From a virus, in the IMG/VR virus record IMGVR_UViG_3300020477_000001, positions 62,001-126,000 of that record: a stretch of DNA of 64,000 bases; one strand, 5' to 3'. A model generated the notes under the pieces. The model saw only the letters and a program-made list of their open reading frames with translations, did not search any database and was not told where the DNA came from. The position numbers and the translations under genes are program-made. This document shows positions 40,474 to 47,649 of this stretch, one piece after another. The first letter of the stretch is position 1; the number at the start of each line of letters is the position of its first letter.

Positions 40474-40736
40474 CAAAAAAATACTGGAACCATGACGGTC
40501 CTCCCTCCCATTATCATGTTGAGGTAGATGGAGAGTTGGCCTTTAGAGGTAGCTATGACCAAGGGATACTGTTCATAAAGTCGCTCGACAACAATGGCAT
40601 GATAAACTTTAAAGACGACTTCATTCCCTATGCTGATATGCTTTGCAAAAGATATTACAGAGCCTTGATGTGCGAAAGGGAATTAAGGCGAGAAATAATT
40701 AAATTAAAAAAAGAAATAAAAAATAAAGCATCGTAA
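40461..40736 (+). CDS. hypothetical protein, 91 aa
   Basis: Starts inside the SpeD-like gene's 3' end. Pro/His-rich N-terminus (NHDGPPSHYHVEVDGELAFR), a helical Arg/Lys-rich C-terminal half (ALMCERELRREIIKLKKEIK). No family. The stop overlaps the next start by 1 bp. Confidence 0.5.
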   Translation: MERVTKKYWNHDGPPSHYHVEVDGELAFRGSYDQGILFIKSLDNNGMINFKDDFIPYADMLCKRYYRALMCERELRREIIKLKKEIKNKAS

Positions 40737-41650
40737 TGTCTTTAGTTAGATACAAAATTTATTACAAAGGAAAGCCTTGTCACGAGGTTAATGCACTTAA
40801 CAGACAAGACGCTGCCAGAAAGGCAAAATACTGGTTTTACAAACGTGTCGATAGAGGTGAGCTCAGCGGTAAGGTAAGAATGGTACTAACCATAGATGAC
40901 CCAAATAAAGAGGGCGAGTTTGTCCCGAACTTTAACGTACAGTTAGCTAAAAATAACTTCTTCCTAAAAGAAGACGCCGATAGGATAATCCAGCAGTCCA
41001 ATGGAATGCTAAGATACTCCACCAAAAGAGAAATAGAAAAAGCTTCTCAAAAAATCGGACACATAACGCAGTTTACTCGCATAAAAAGGCACAGGGTATT
41101 ACCTAAAAAAGTTAAAGGAATCCCTTACCTCTATAAATGGTACGATAATTACTACTACAATATTACTTTCAAAAATCAAAAAACCGTAGGCACAGTTTGG
41201 AGGAAAGGCGGCTCCCTAAATGTTGAGAGTAGCCCCAGATGGGAAGGTGACGGAAGAAAAGTTTGGAATAGCAAATCAATTAAAAAATCACCTGCTTGCA
41301 TCAAAAAAGGCAAAATGACCAGCAAGCACCGGAGTAAGCTACTGAGATTACAATCACCCACGGAGCTTGAGGCCATTTCCGAAATCCTAGACAAAAGACT
41401 TTACGAACTAGACAAATCTAGGGATGTAAAGAAGAAGATCGAAAAGATCAGAGACGCTAAATTAGAACTACAATTAAAAGAGGCGTTATCCTTCTTCCCT
41501 AATCTATGCAATATGCAAACCTCAGCCATCCTAAAAGATGGTATGAAAATCATAAATAATAAAGTATTCTACAGTAAAGACTGGCTTAGATTAATTGTAA
41601 ACGACGAACAACAACTCTACTCTGCTATCCGCAGCTTAATCAGACCATGA
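40736..41650 (+). CDS. hypothetical protein, 304 aa
   Basis: Soluble, basic, with a repeated theme of aromatic strands (PYLYKWYDNYYYNITFKNQK) and long charged helices (LDKRLYELDKSRDVKKKIEK). The N-terminal YKIYYKGKPCHEVNALNRQDAARKAKYW resembles small DNA- or RNA-binding folds. An AP2/GIY-like domain was considered but no catalytic motif is present. It overlaps its neighbours by 1-4 bp. Confidence 0.5.
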   Translation: MSLVRYKIYYKGKPCHEVNALNRQDAARKAKYWFYKRVDRGELSGKVRMVLTIDDPNKEGEFVPNFNVQLAKNNFFLKEDADRIIQQSNGMLRYSTKREIEKASQKIGHITQFTRIKRHRVLPKKVKGIPYLYKWYDNYYYNITFKNQKTVGTVWRKGGSLNVESSPRWEGDGRKVWNSKSIKKSPACIKKGKMTSKHRSKLLRLQSPTELEAISEILDKRLYELDKSRDVKKKIEKIRDAKLELQLKEALSFFPNLCNMQTSAILKDGMKIINNKVFYSKDWLRLIVNDEQQLYSAIRSLIRP

Positions 41651-41997
41651 TAAAATATACAATTCAAGAAAGATTCTTCATTTTCCTAGGTTTAGTGTGT
41701 CTCGGCATGGTGTCTATTAATCACTATTACTTAAACAAGTACGATAAAGATATACAGGAGTCCTTAAATGAAAATTACGATATCTCTAAAAGACATATAG
41801 CAAACTCAATCAACAAAAGCATGGCCATAGAACACTGGAAATCCATGTACCTTGGCCAAAAAAGTTACTGCGAAATGCTAGAAAAACAGGTCAACGTAAT
41901 AAATGACTACTGGGGCAAAGAAAATTTAAAATTGAAAGATGAGCTTTTCGATCTAAAACACTCAAATACAAACAACTCAACCACCCCTAAAAAATGA
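41647..41997 (+). CDS. N-terminally anchored periplasmic protein, 116 aa
   Basis: One membrane segment (FFIFLGLVCLGMVSINHYYL, about 10-29) and a charged helical domain outside or inside the membrane (AIEHWKSMYLGQKSYCEMLE). The layout fits an inner-membrane spanin-like or uncharacterised phage envelope protein. It overlaps the Tat-signal protein gene by 4 bp. Confidence 0.5.
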   Translation: MIKYTIQERFFIFLGLVCLGMVSINHYYLNKYDKDIQESLNENYDISKRHIANSINKSMAIEHWKSMYLGQKSYCEMLEKQVNVINDYWGKENLKLKDELFDLKHSNTNNSTTPKK

Positions 41998-42503
41998 ATC
42001 GTAGAGACTTTATAAAGTCAACAAGTGCGAGCGCGGTAGCACTCGCAACAGTACCCGCATCTATAGCAAGCGAATCAGAGCACTCTCCTCCAAGGCTAAA
42101 GCCAGAGTATCCTTATTTTGTAAATTGCTATATTCAAAATCAAAGATATTGGCCCCTAGAGGAATACAAAGATGGTATTTTTGGCGGTGATCATGAAGGT
42201 ATAAAAGATGAGGGGTACATGGGAGAAAAATGGATTGACGGTCAATTACGTTTTAATAGTTTCGGTGCAGCGGTTGAGTTTATAGATGTTCATAGCTTGG
42301 TAGTTCCTTTTTATAATGAAATTATGTATGAAGTATTTCATGAGAGAGTAAAAGACCAAATGGTTCCGCCAAAACATATTTTTAATTACTGGGTTAAATT
42401 AATGCCCGATGGTTTGGTGGATAACTTTCCAGAAACTATTAGGTGGATTCACCCAGACTATATTGATCACACTGCTGATGGAGCCTTAATTGAATATGTA
42501 TAG
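41994..42503 (+). CDS. protein with Tat signal peptide
   Basis: NRRDFIKSTSASAVALATVP is a twin-arginine (R-R-D-F-I-K) signal with an A-S-I-A-S-like cleavage region, so the folded protein is predicted to be exported by the host Tat pathway. The mature 140 residues (PYFVNCYIQNQRYWPLEEYK, LRFNSFGAAVEFIDVHSLVV) are not recognised. Tat signals are rare in phage genes. It is convergent with the signal peptidase I gene. Confidence 0.7.
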   Translation: MNRRDFIKSTSASAVALATVPASIASESEHSPPRLKPEYPYFVNCYIQNQRYWPLEEYKDGIFGGDHEGIKDEGYMGEKWIDGQLRFNSFGAAVEFIDVHSLVVPFYNEIMYEVFHERVKDQMVPPKHIFNYWVKLMPDGLVDNFPETIRWIHPDYIDHTADGALIEYV

Positions 42504-42518
42504 AAGTTAAAGATCGCA

Positions 42519-43058
42519 TTATTTAGCTTCGCCCTCAATGTTGTCTTTGTATATTACCCCATACCAAGAATCAGACCTGTTATCCCCAATTACCCAATAT
42601 TCGTCTTTCTTTAGTTTGGCGAATTTTACATTTTCATTTTCATATACGATTTGATTCGTTCTCCAATCTCTTAAAGGGATTCCTGCTGCGCCGACAAGCA
42701 TTACTCTTATTTTTTGGTGACTGAATTCGTCTTTGTGCAAAATCCCGTCTATATATATATCGCCATCAATTATTTCAATCACTTCATTAGGTAAACCTAT
42801 TATTCTTTTGATCATGTACTCATCATCTTTCCTGCTAACGAAAACAACCACATCCCCACGTTTAATTTGATTCATTTTGTGAGTAGTTTTATCCACCATA
42901 ACAGTCTCGCCATCGGCATAACTCCCCTTCATGCTTCCACCCACTACTTTAAATTTTTTATAACCTACATTTATTATCACGCCGAATACTAAAAGCAGAA
43001 CAAAAAGCCTAAAATATTTATTTTTAAAATTTATTTGATTTAAAACGTCTTTTTTCAT
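42519..43058 (-). CDS. lepB: type I signal peptidase
   Basis: Membrane serine protease that removes signal peptides. One N-terminal membrane helix (FRLFVLLLVFGVIINVGY) precedes box B VVGGSMKGSYADGE with nucleophile Ser42, box C/D RGDVVVFVSRKDDEYMIKRI with general base Lys84, and box E GDNRSDSWYG (158-167). 179 aa, compact like Gram-positive and phage S26 enzymes. It lies beside exported proteins (41994) and downstream of a late motif. Confidence 0.9.
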   Translation of the reverse strand: MKKDVLNQINFKNKYFRLFVLLLVFGVIINVGYKKFKVVGGSMKGSYADGETVMVDKTTHKMNQIKRGDVVVFVSRKDDEYMIKRIIGLPNEVIEIIDGDIYIDGILHKDEFSHQKIRVMLVGAAGIPLRDWRTNQIVYENENVKFAKLKKDEYWVIGDNRSDSWYGVIYKDNIEGEAK

Positions 43059-43097
43059 AGCTATACCCCTAAGCTGTACATTTTTATTCCGGTACTT

Positions 43098-43107
43098 TAA
43101 TTACACT
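43098..43107 (-). promoter_or_regulatory. AGTGTAATTA motif upstream of the signal peptidase gene
   Basis: Perfect minus-strand copy, about 40 bp upstream of the ATG at 43058. Confidence 0.5.
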
Positions 43108-43126
43108 TGTATTGAGTTTTTTGCTA

Positions 43127-43915
43127 TTAAATTGATTCGCGTTTTATATTTGGAAATGGTTTGAAGTAATTTTTTTCGTAATTCCACATTAATTGGTCTA
43201 CATCTTCAATAGTATTTACTTTTGAATCATTTTTGCACATTTTGATAAACATATCTCTATCGTTGCTCCATCTAGTGCCGTCCCAAAATTCGAATCCTTG
43301 AAAGGAGCTTTTGTAAACGCAAATGTTTTCGTATGCGGGCATTATATATACATAGTTTAAACCTTTTTCCTTCGCCACTTCCAGTTCTTTTATCATACTG
43401 TATTTGCCTAAGAACATTTTGGGTTTATGATAATCCCAACAAAATTGTATCGAAGTCATCGCCTTTGAGTTGCGATGCATTCTACAAATAGTAAAAGCCC
43501 TAAGAATCCCTTCGTCCCTGTGCTCTAGGATATATTTGTCTTCGATGTCTAAATCATATAAATCTTTTATTTCCATATCATGACCAAAGCCACGTAGGTT
43601 TTGATATTTCTCATGTATGCGACTCAAGTCTTTTAAATTTGATTCTTTAAGTGGTTTGAATTCGGACTTTATATTTGCACAAGGCTTTAGCATTTTTCTT
43701 GTTTTTTTATTATATTTTAATTCAGAAACTTTTAATCTGGTTTGCCTACCTTGAATCCAAACTCTTTGCCTTTCATCTTTGGCCCACTCGTATATAAACC
43801 ACCCATTGTCCAGAGCGTACTCTTCTTCTTCTGGGTCGAAGTAAGCGCATACCTCGCAAAAAATGACGCTGGCATTCGACATCTTCCCACAGACGTGTTG
43901 AAAAAATAGTTTCAT
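43127..43915 (-). CDS. Ate/Bpt-like aminoacyl-tRNA protein transferase
   Basis: Resembles arginyl/leucyl-tRNA-protein transferases, which add Arg or Leu to N-terminal Asp/Glu and mark proteins for degradation. The C-terminal GNAT domain has FLGKYSMIKELEVAKEKGLN, YVYIMPAYENICVYKSSF and QGFEFWDGTRWSNDRDMFIK, matching the L-G-x-Y...G-L-x-Y-V-Y-L-G-Y...Y-K-x-x-F block. The N-terminal NGWFIYEWAKDERQRVWIQG and HEKYQNLRGFGHDMEIKDLY fit the family start. The N-terminal CxxC is partly altered. 262 aa. GNAT acetyltransferase is the alternative. Confidence 0.7.
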   Translation of the reverse strand: MKLFFQHVCGKMSNASVIFCEVCAYFDPEEEEYALDNGWFIYEWAKDERQRVWIQGRQTRLKVSELKYNKKTRKMLKPCANIKSEFKPLKESNLKDLSRIHEKYQNLRGFGHDMEIKDLYDLDIEDKYILEHRDEGILRAFTICRMHRNSKAMTSIQFCWDYHKPKMFLGKYSMIKELEVAKEKGLNYVYIMPAYENICVYKSSFQGFEFWDGTRWSNDRDMFIKMCKNDSKVNTIEDVDQLMWNYEKNYFKPFPNIKRESI

Positions 43916-44224
43916 TTATTTGGGGCAGCAAATGGGGCACTGTTCGCCTTTAGTTTTATCGCAGTCACATTCTTTATTATCTTTCATTTTTTTACTCCAA
44001 GGTCTGGGGTTAGTTTTGGGTTTTTCATGATAAGGTATCCCGAAAGTCTCATTCCCGCAGACCCTCAAATCGTTAGAATCGAAATGTTTGACCATTCCAG
44101 AATCAGTTAAAAAAACCACCCAGATAGTATTAAAATCTGGACTATAATCTATAACTAATTGAGCCCACCCCTCGCCCAGCGGGGTTTCTACTGGTATAGG
44201 CGGATTAAGCTGAAGCATGTTCAT
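43916..44224 (-). CDS. small Cys-rich-tailed phage protein, 102 aa
   Basis: A beta-rich core (LGEGWAQLVIDYSPDFNTIW, VVFLTDSGMVKHFDSNDLRV) typical of SH3-like folds, and a C-terminal tail with five cysteines (KECDCDKTKGEQCPICCPK) that could bind zinc. ATG 44224 lies after a GGTGTAATTA motif; the next upstream in-frame codon is TTG. It abuts the 43127 gene. Confidence 0.6.
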   Translation of the reverse strand: MNMLQLNPPIPVETPLGEGWAQLVIDYSPDFNTIWVVFLTDSGMVKHFDSNDLRVCGNETFGIPYHEKPKTNPRPWSKKMKDNKECDCDKTKGEQCPICCPK

Positions 44225-44230
44225 CAATAA

Positions 44231-44240
44231 TAATTACACC
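44231..44240 (-). promoter_or_regulatory. GGTGTAATTA motif before 44224
   Basis: Minus-strand copy, 6 bp before the ATG; divergent from the TTGACC promoter at 44257. Confidence 0.5.
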
Positions 44241-44256
44241 TAAATAAAAAAAGGTA

Positions 44257-44285
44257 TTGACCTTTGCTAAAAATCTGTATATTAT
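44257..44285 (+). promoter_or_regulatory. sigma-70-type promoter for the lipoprotein gene
   Basis: TTGACC, 17 bp, TATTAT. A GAGAGGAAC ribosome binding site follows ahead of ATG 44316. Confidence 0.75.
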
Positions 44286-44315
44286 GCATTTCCTCCCATT
44301 GAGAGGAACATATAT

Positions 44316-44537
44316 ATGAAAACCATTAAATACCTAGTATTAGGCGCTGTTATTGCCACTTTTTCGGTGGGATGCGCCTTTACCAACAAGCTCCCCTCCG
44401 TTACAGTTGGTGGAGCAGCAAACAAAGATGCGGTCTTAGACGCAAAAGTTAACAAGCAAGGCGCTGCTTTGACATTGCCCCTAGTTAACGTGGATGTCCC
44501 ATTCCCGTCTGTTAAAACTGGTGACGACGTTAAGTAA
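44316..44537 (+). CDS. small lipoprotein, 73 aa
   Basis: Lipoprotein signal MKTIKYLVLGAVIATFSVGC with lipobox (FSVGC). The mature part is Val/Ala/Gly-rich and mildly charged (LPSVTVGGAANKDAVLDAKV). It is monocistronic: strong promoter and GAGG site before, strong terminator after, so it is probably made in large amounts early in infection. It may act in superinfection exclusion or in envelope modification; this is speculative. Confidence 0.75.
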   Translation: MKTIKYLVLGAVIATFSVGCAFTNKLPSVTVGGAANKDAVLDAKVNKQGAALTLPLVNVDVPFPSVKTGDDVK

Positions 44538-44559
44538 AACTAACGTCTATTTCCCCTTA

Positions 44560-44592
44560 GCACCCCCCCTTTACAGGGGGGCTTTTTTTTTT
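44560..44592 (+). terminator. rho-independent terminator
   Basis: GCACCCCCC pairs with GGGGGGC around TTTACA, followed by a run of ten T. Confidence 0.9.
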
Positions 44593-44624
44593 GCTATATA
44601 TTAAATTAGAAAATGAGCTAATTA

Positions 44625-44634
44625 TGTGTAATTA
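44625..44634 (+). promoter_or_regulatory. TGTGTAATTA motif before the metallothionein-like gene
   Basis: Plus-strand copy 38 bp upstream of ATG 44673. Confidence 0.45.
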
Positions 44635-44672
44635 AATAAGTGAGAATACAACCGACAACCCCCATAACCCCC

Positions 44673-44780
44673 ATGAATTCTAACGACAAAAAATCCTGTC
44701 AATGTGGCTGCGGCTGTAAAACTTGCAATGATAGCTGCTCTTGTAAAGAGGGTTGTTCTTGCAAAAAACAAGAGGAATAA
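44673..44780 (+). CDS. metallothionein-like Cys-rich peptide, 35 aa
   Basis: Nine cysteines in about 23 residues: SCQCGCGCKTCNDSC then SCKEGCSC, arranged as C-x-C and C-x2-C pairs. No aromatic residues, flanked by Lys/Gln/Glu. This composition is diagnostic of small metallothioneins that bind Zn, Cd or Cu. It starts at ATG 44673 and its stop is followed at once by the ATG of the next gene (TAAATG). A phage metallothionein could protect against metal or oxidative stress, or store zinc. Confidence 0.65.
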   Translation: MNSNDKKSCQCGCGCKTCNDSCSCKEGCSCKKQEE

Positions 44781-44894
44781 ATGATCCTACCACACGACGC
44801 AGACAAAGGGAAGCCGCCCAAAGACGCAAAAGCGTTTGGCTTTTTTGTTGTTTTAGTTATTGTTATTATAGGTGTAGTAATCTACAACATGTGA
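44781..44894 (+). CDS. 37-aa membrane peptide
   Basis: ATG 44781 directly after the previous stop. An N-terminal charged part (HDADKGKPPKDAKAF) precedes one transmembrane helix (FFVVLVIVIIGVVIY). Its TGA overlaps the next ATG by one base. Role unknown; candidate small inner-membrane effector. Confidence 0.55.
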   Translation: MILPHDADKGKPPKDAKAFGFFVVLVIVIIGVVIYNM

Positions 44895-45286
44895 TGGCTA
44901 AAAAAGATAAAATAACTTACAATAGCGAGCTAGACTACTTAGATATACAGGTAGACAGAAAACAGTGCAGCGATGTTTTTATTTCTAAGCCCCATCAAAA
45001 TGTTAGCCTAACTTTCAACAAAGACACGGGCGGTCTCATACAAGTAATGATTTCCGACTTCTTTGAAGTGATAAAACACTCTGATGGCGCTGTCAATTGG
45101 GACATGGACTCTGACTCGCTATCCGTTAGTTTAACAAAAGATCACACAGTCGATGCTCTTTGCGACTTGGTTTATTTCGATGACAAGACCCAGACAATGG
45201 TAACCTTAAACAGAAATGAATATGGAAACCTAACGGGCATGGAAATAATTAATGTCCACAAACTCATCAAAAAATTCTCGACTTAA
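44894..45286 (+). CDS. hypothetical protein, 130 aa
   Basis: ATG 44894 overlaps the preceding stop; the longer in-frame reading from 44753 covers two other small genes and is not used. The protein is beta-rich, with two similar halves (ITYNSELDYLDIQVDRKQCS; VNWDMDSDSLSVSLTKDHTV), suggesting an internal duplication like DUF2283. DUF2283-type proteins have the Y-x-x-E-x-D-x-L-x-I pattern seen here. Function unknown. Confidence 0.6.
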   Translation: MAKKDKITYNSELDYLDIQVDRKQCSDVFISKPHQNVSLTFNKDTGGLIQVMISDFFEVIKHSDGAVNWDMDSDSLSVSLTKDHTVDALCDLVYFDDKTQTMVTLNRNEYGNLTGMEIINVHKLIKKFST

Positions 45287-45289
45287 TAA

Positions 45290-45318
45290 TTGACTTAAAT
45301 TAAAAAAAGCCTCTTAAT
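45290..45318 (+). promoter_or_regulatory. sigma-70-type promoter for the hydrolase gene
   Basis: TTGACT, 17 bp with AAATTAAAAAAAG, CTTAAT; ATG follows at 45325. Confidence 0.55.
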
Positions 45319-45324
45319 GTTTTC

Positions 45325-45801
45325 ATGAGGTTTATGAAAGTCATTTTATTTATTTTATTTTTTAATTTCAGCTTACAAGCTCAAGACTTAACGCCTCAGC
45401 AGCGCATACTTACAGAGACGATTCTCGGAGAAGCGCGTGGCGAGGGGGAAGCTGGTATGTATGCAATCGCCTGTATTGTGAAGCGTCGTATGGAGCTAAA
45501 GAGCTACCCCAACACAGCAATTGGAGTTTGCCTTGAGCCTAGCCAGTTTGATTACTGGACACAGCACAAGCGTGTAAAGTGGGACGACCAAAACCGCGCT
45601 AACGTGCGCCGACTCATGAAGGGCAACAATAAGCTTGTGCGCTATGCTAAGATGCTTGCCGTTAATATAGATAAAGTAGACTTAAACTATATAAACAACG
45701 CTGATCACTACTGCGCTCTAAGGACTCATAATTATTGGACTAAAAAAAATAAACCTGTAAAGATCATTGGTAATCATAAATTCTTTAAATTAAGAAACTA
45801 A
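45325..45801 (+). CDS. SleB-like cell-wall hydrolase with signal peptide
   Basis: Peptidoglycan hydrolase of the Hydrolase_2/SleB family. A signal peptide (KVILFILFFNFSLQAQ) precedes TETILGEARGEGEAGMYAIA, with the conserved catalytic Glu in L-G-E-A-R-G-E, then CIVKRRM and CLEPSQFDYW (the S-Q-F-S-x-W block). 158 aa. ATG 45334 is an alternative start. Codon choice is more GC-rich than its neighbours, hinting at later acquisition. Monocistronic with promoter and terminator; suited to lysis or early envelope work. Confidence 0.85.
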   Translation: MRFMKVILFILFFNFSLQAQDLTPQQRILTETILGEARGEGEAGMYAIACIVKRRMELKSYPNTAIGVCLEPSQFDYWTQHKRVKWDDQNRANVRRLMKGNNKLVRYAKMLAVNIDKVDLNYINNADHYCALRTHNYWTKKNKPVKIIGNHKFFKLRN

Positions 45802-45883
45802 TTGATATTATAACAATGTATACTATATTGTGGTGGCTTTCTGTGTTGGGTTGTTTCAAGAGCACAGTCGTCGCCAGTGAAGG

Positions 45884-45913
45884 GAGCGGGCTTTTGCCCG
45901 CTCTCTTTTTTTT
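45884..45913 (+). terminator. rho-independent terminator
   Basis: GAGCGGGC-TTTT-GCCCGCTC perfect stem followed by a T-rich tail (TCTTTTTTTTT). It isolates the following promoter and RNA. Confidence 0.9.
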
Positions 45914-45922
45914 AAAAACTTC

Positions 45923-45951
45923 TTGACCGAAATTAAAAAACCATATAGCAT
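45923..45951 (+). promoter_or_regulatory. sigma-70-type promoter for the structured RNA and TnpB-like gene
   Basis: TTGACC, 17 bp with AAATTAAAAAACC, TAGCAT; overlapping CATAAT also possible. The start point would be near the CCCCAG at 45955. The array promoter at 58102 gives a similar CCCCAG start. Confidence 0.75.
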
Positions 45952-45954
45952 AAT

Positions 45955-46120
45955 CCCCAGTCGCTAACAGACTGCTACGGTGGGTTGCACCGGAAGGGGA
46001 GGGAAACCTCCAAATGCCGAATAGGTATGGTTCGCTTGCGAAGCAGATTCGGAAAGTTCCTAGGGGTCAACGGGGGGAGGATCATCCCGATCCTCCTCCC
46101 GCCCCCAAACCCTACAACAC
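45955..46120 (+). ncRNA. tracrRNA/omega-RNA-like structured RNA
   Basis: Multi-stem RNA filling the 328-bp gap before the TnpB-like gene. CCCCAG (45955) pairs with CTAGGGG (46060) and encloses AGTC/GACT, GGTG/CACC and GGAGG-GAAA-CCTCC hairpins and CCGAAT/ATTCGG topped by TTCGC-TT-GCGAA. A long GGGGG/GAGGATC...GATCCTC/CCCCC hairpin follows. GTTGCA (45984-45989) complements TGCAAC of the repeat 3' end and TGCGAAGC (46037-46044) complements GCTTCGCA of its 5' end. CCTACAACAC at 46111-46120 resembles the repeat end. The complementarity is seen; the tracrRNA role is inferred. Confidence 0.7.
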
Positions 46121-46129
46121 ATCTTTAAA

Positions 46130-47638
46130 ATGAAAAAAAAATCTAAACTTCAAAAGGTTGAACAAGAAACTATTCCTGTTAAATACCGAATCTACCCAAA
46201 CCTTAAGCAACGCAAATACCTTGACAGATGCTTTCTTTCCAGCCGAATCGTATGGAACTGGCTGCTAGGAGTACAGAAAGATTATGACCGTGGTCTTACT
46301 GAATGGGTAAAAGAAAAGTATGCCAAAGAGCTACAGAAATTCTGCAAGAAAGAAGGCTTCGAATTAAGCAGTCCATTTGAGCACGAAAAAATAAAAGAAT
46401 TAAAAAAAGGAGAAGCGAAAAAATTTCACACGGAAGTCATTCGCCTCAAGAAGGAGGAAGTTTTCCCCTCTGTCTTAGGGATAGAACTCCTTAAAGCCAT
46501 TATTCCTAATGCAGAAGAAGACGAAATCAAGAAGATGATAGTCAACAAAAAGAATCCTTCCGCTTCTAACAAGACTATCAACATCATGGACTTAAAAAGG
46601 CAAGTAAAAAACCTTCGAGAAGATAAACCAATCTTAAACCAAGTCGCATCCCAAGGAATCCATCACGTACCGCTTAACCTAGCTAAAGCTTGGAAGGCGT
46701 GCTACGACAAGAACCGCCCAGATTCCGGTGAGCCTAAATTCAAGAACAAATTCGCGAAGCAGTCATTCACTTTTGACACAGCAAAGCTTCAAGGAAATAA
46801 GTTATTCCTCCCGCCTAAAAGCAAAAACATTTTCATTAAAACAAAAGTCCATCGAGAGATGGAGGGTGAGCAAAAAACAATTACTGTTACTAAAAGCAAA
46901 ACAGGAGAATACTACGCCTCAGTTAACTTTAGGCAAGATGTATTCTTCCCGAAGCCCAAAAGTTTTAGTAAATCGAGCACGGTTGGCATTGACCTAGGAA
47001 TTAAAGATGACTACATCATTATGTCTAACGACATGGGGTCAATCAAAAACCCAAAATTTTTCAAGAAGCATGAGCGCAAAATCGCAATGCTAAATCGAAA
47101 ATTATCGCGCTCCCAGCCGAATAGCAATTCACGCAACAAAGTTCTACACGAGCTTAACCGCGAGTACGAGAAGCTCTCTAAAGCAAGGGAAGATTTTCAG
47201 CATAAGGTAACACACCAGATCGTAACTAACCCAAACATCAAGGCGGTGGCTGTCGAGGACTTGAATGTGAAGGGCATGACAGCTAAGAACAAACCAAAGG
47301 AGGGCGAAAATGGCCACTACTTACCAAACAATCAGTGCGCCAAACGAGGACAAAACAAAGCCACTCTGGACGCTGGGTTTGGAAGAGTTAGGCAGATGCT
47401 TGACTACAAATGTAAGCGCAATGGCAAAACGTTTGGAAAAGTTGACAGGTTCTTTGCATCCTCCAAAACATGCAACAACTGCGGTCATATCAATAAAGAG
47501 CTCAAAGTTTCCGACCAGTACTGGACCTGCGAAAAATGTGGCGAGCATCACGAGAGGAACTTTAATGCGGCAAATAACGTGCGAGATGAATTTATACGCG
47601 CAAGCAAGCAGAAAAAGAAAACCAAGAACTCGAAATAA
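46130..47638 (+). CDS. TnpB/Cas12f-like RNA-guided protein, predicted nuclease-dead
   Basis: 502 aa, longer than a usual TnpB (about 400) and in the Cas12f range. The N-terminus YRIYPNLKQRKYLDRCFLSS is the OrfB/TnpB start, with an insert at about 60-150. GEPKFKNKFAKQSFTF marks the recognition-lobe end. RuvC-I is GIDLGIK (Asp288), RuvC-II is AVAVEDLNV (Glu376), and the zinc ribbon has Cys448, 451, 467 and 470. RuvC-III reads HERNFNAANN where the family has HDRDxNAAxN: Asn477 replaces the catalytic Asp, so cleavage is predicted lost while RNA and DNA binding may remain. No TnpA transposase is near. The structured RNA precedes it on the same transcript. Confidence 0.88.
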   Translation: MKKKSKLQKVEQETIPVKYRIYPNLKQRKYLDRCFLSSRIVWNWLLGVQKDYDRGLTEWVKEKYAKELQKFCKKEGFELSSPFEHEKIKELKKGEAKKFHTEVIRLKKEEVFPSVLGIELLKAIIPNAEEDEIKKMIVNKKNPSASNKTINIMDLKRQVKNLREDKPILNQVASQGIHHVPLNLAKAWKACYDKNRPDSGEPKFKNKFAKQSFTFDTAKLQGNKLFLPPKSKNIFIKTKVHREMEGEQKTITVTKSKTGEYYASVNFRQDVFFPKPKSFSKSSTVGIDLGIKDDYIIMSNDMGSIKNPKFFKKHERKIAMLNRKLSRSQPNSNSRNKVLHELNREYEKLSKAREDFQHKVTHQIVTNPNIKAVAVEDLNVKGMTAKNKPKEGENGHYLPNNQCAKRGQNKATLDAGFGRVRQMLDYKCKRNGKTFGKVDRFFASSKTCNNCGHINKELKVSDQYWTCEKCGEHHERNFNAANNVRDEFIRASKQKKKTKNSK

Positions 47639-47649
47639 TTTTTGCCCAA

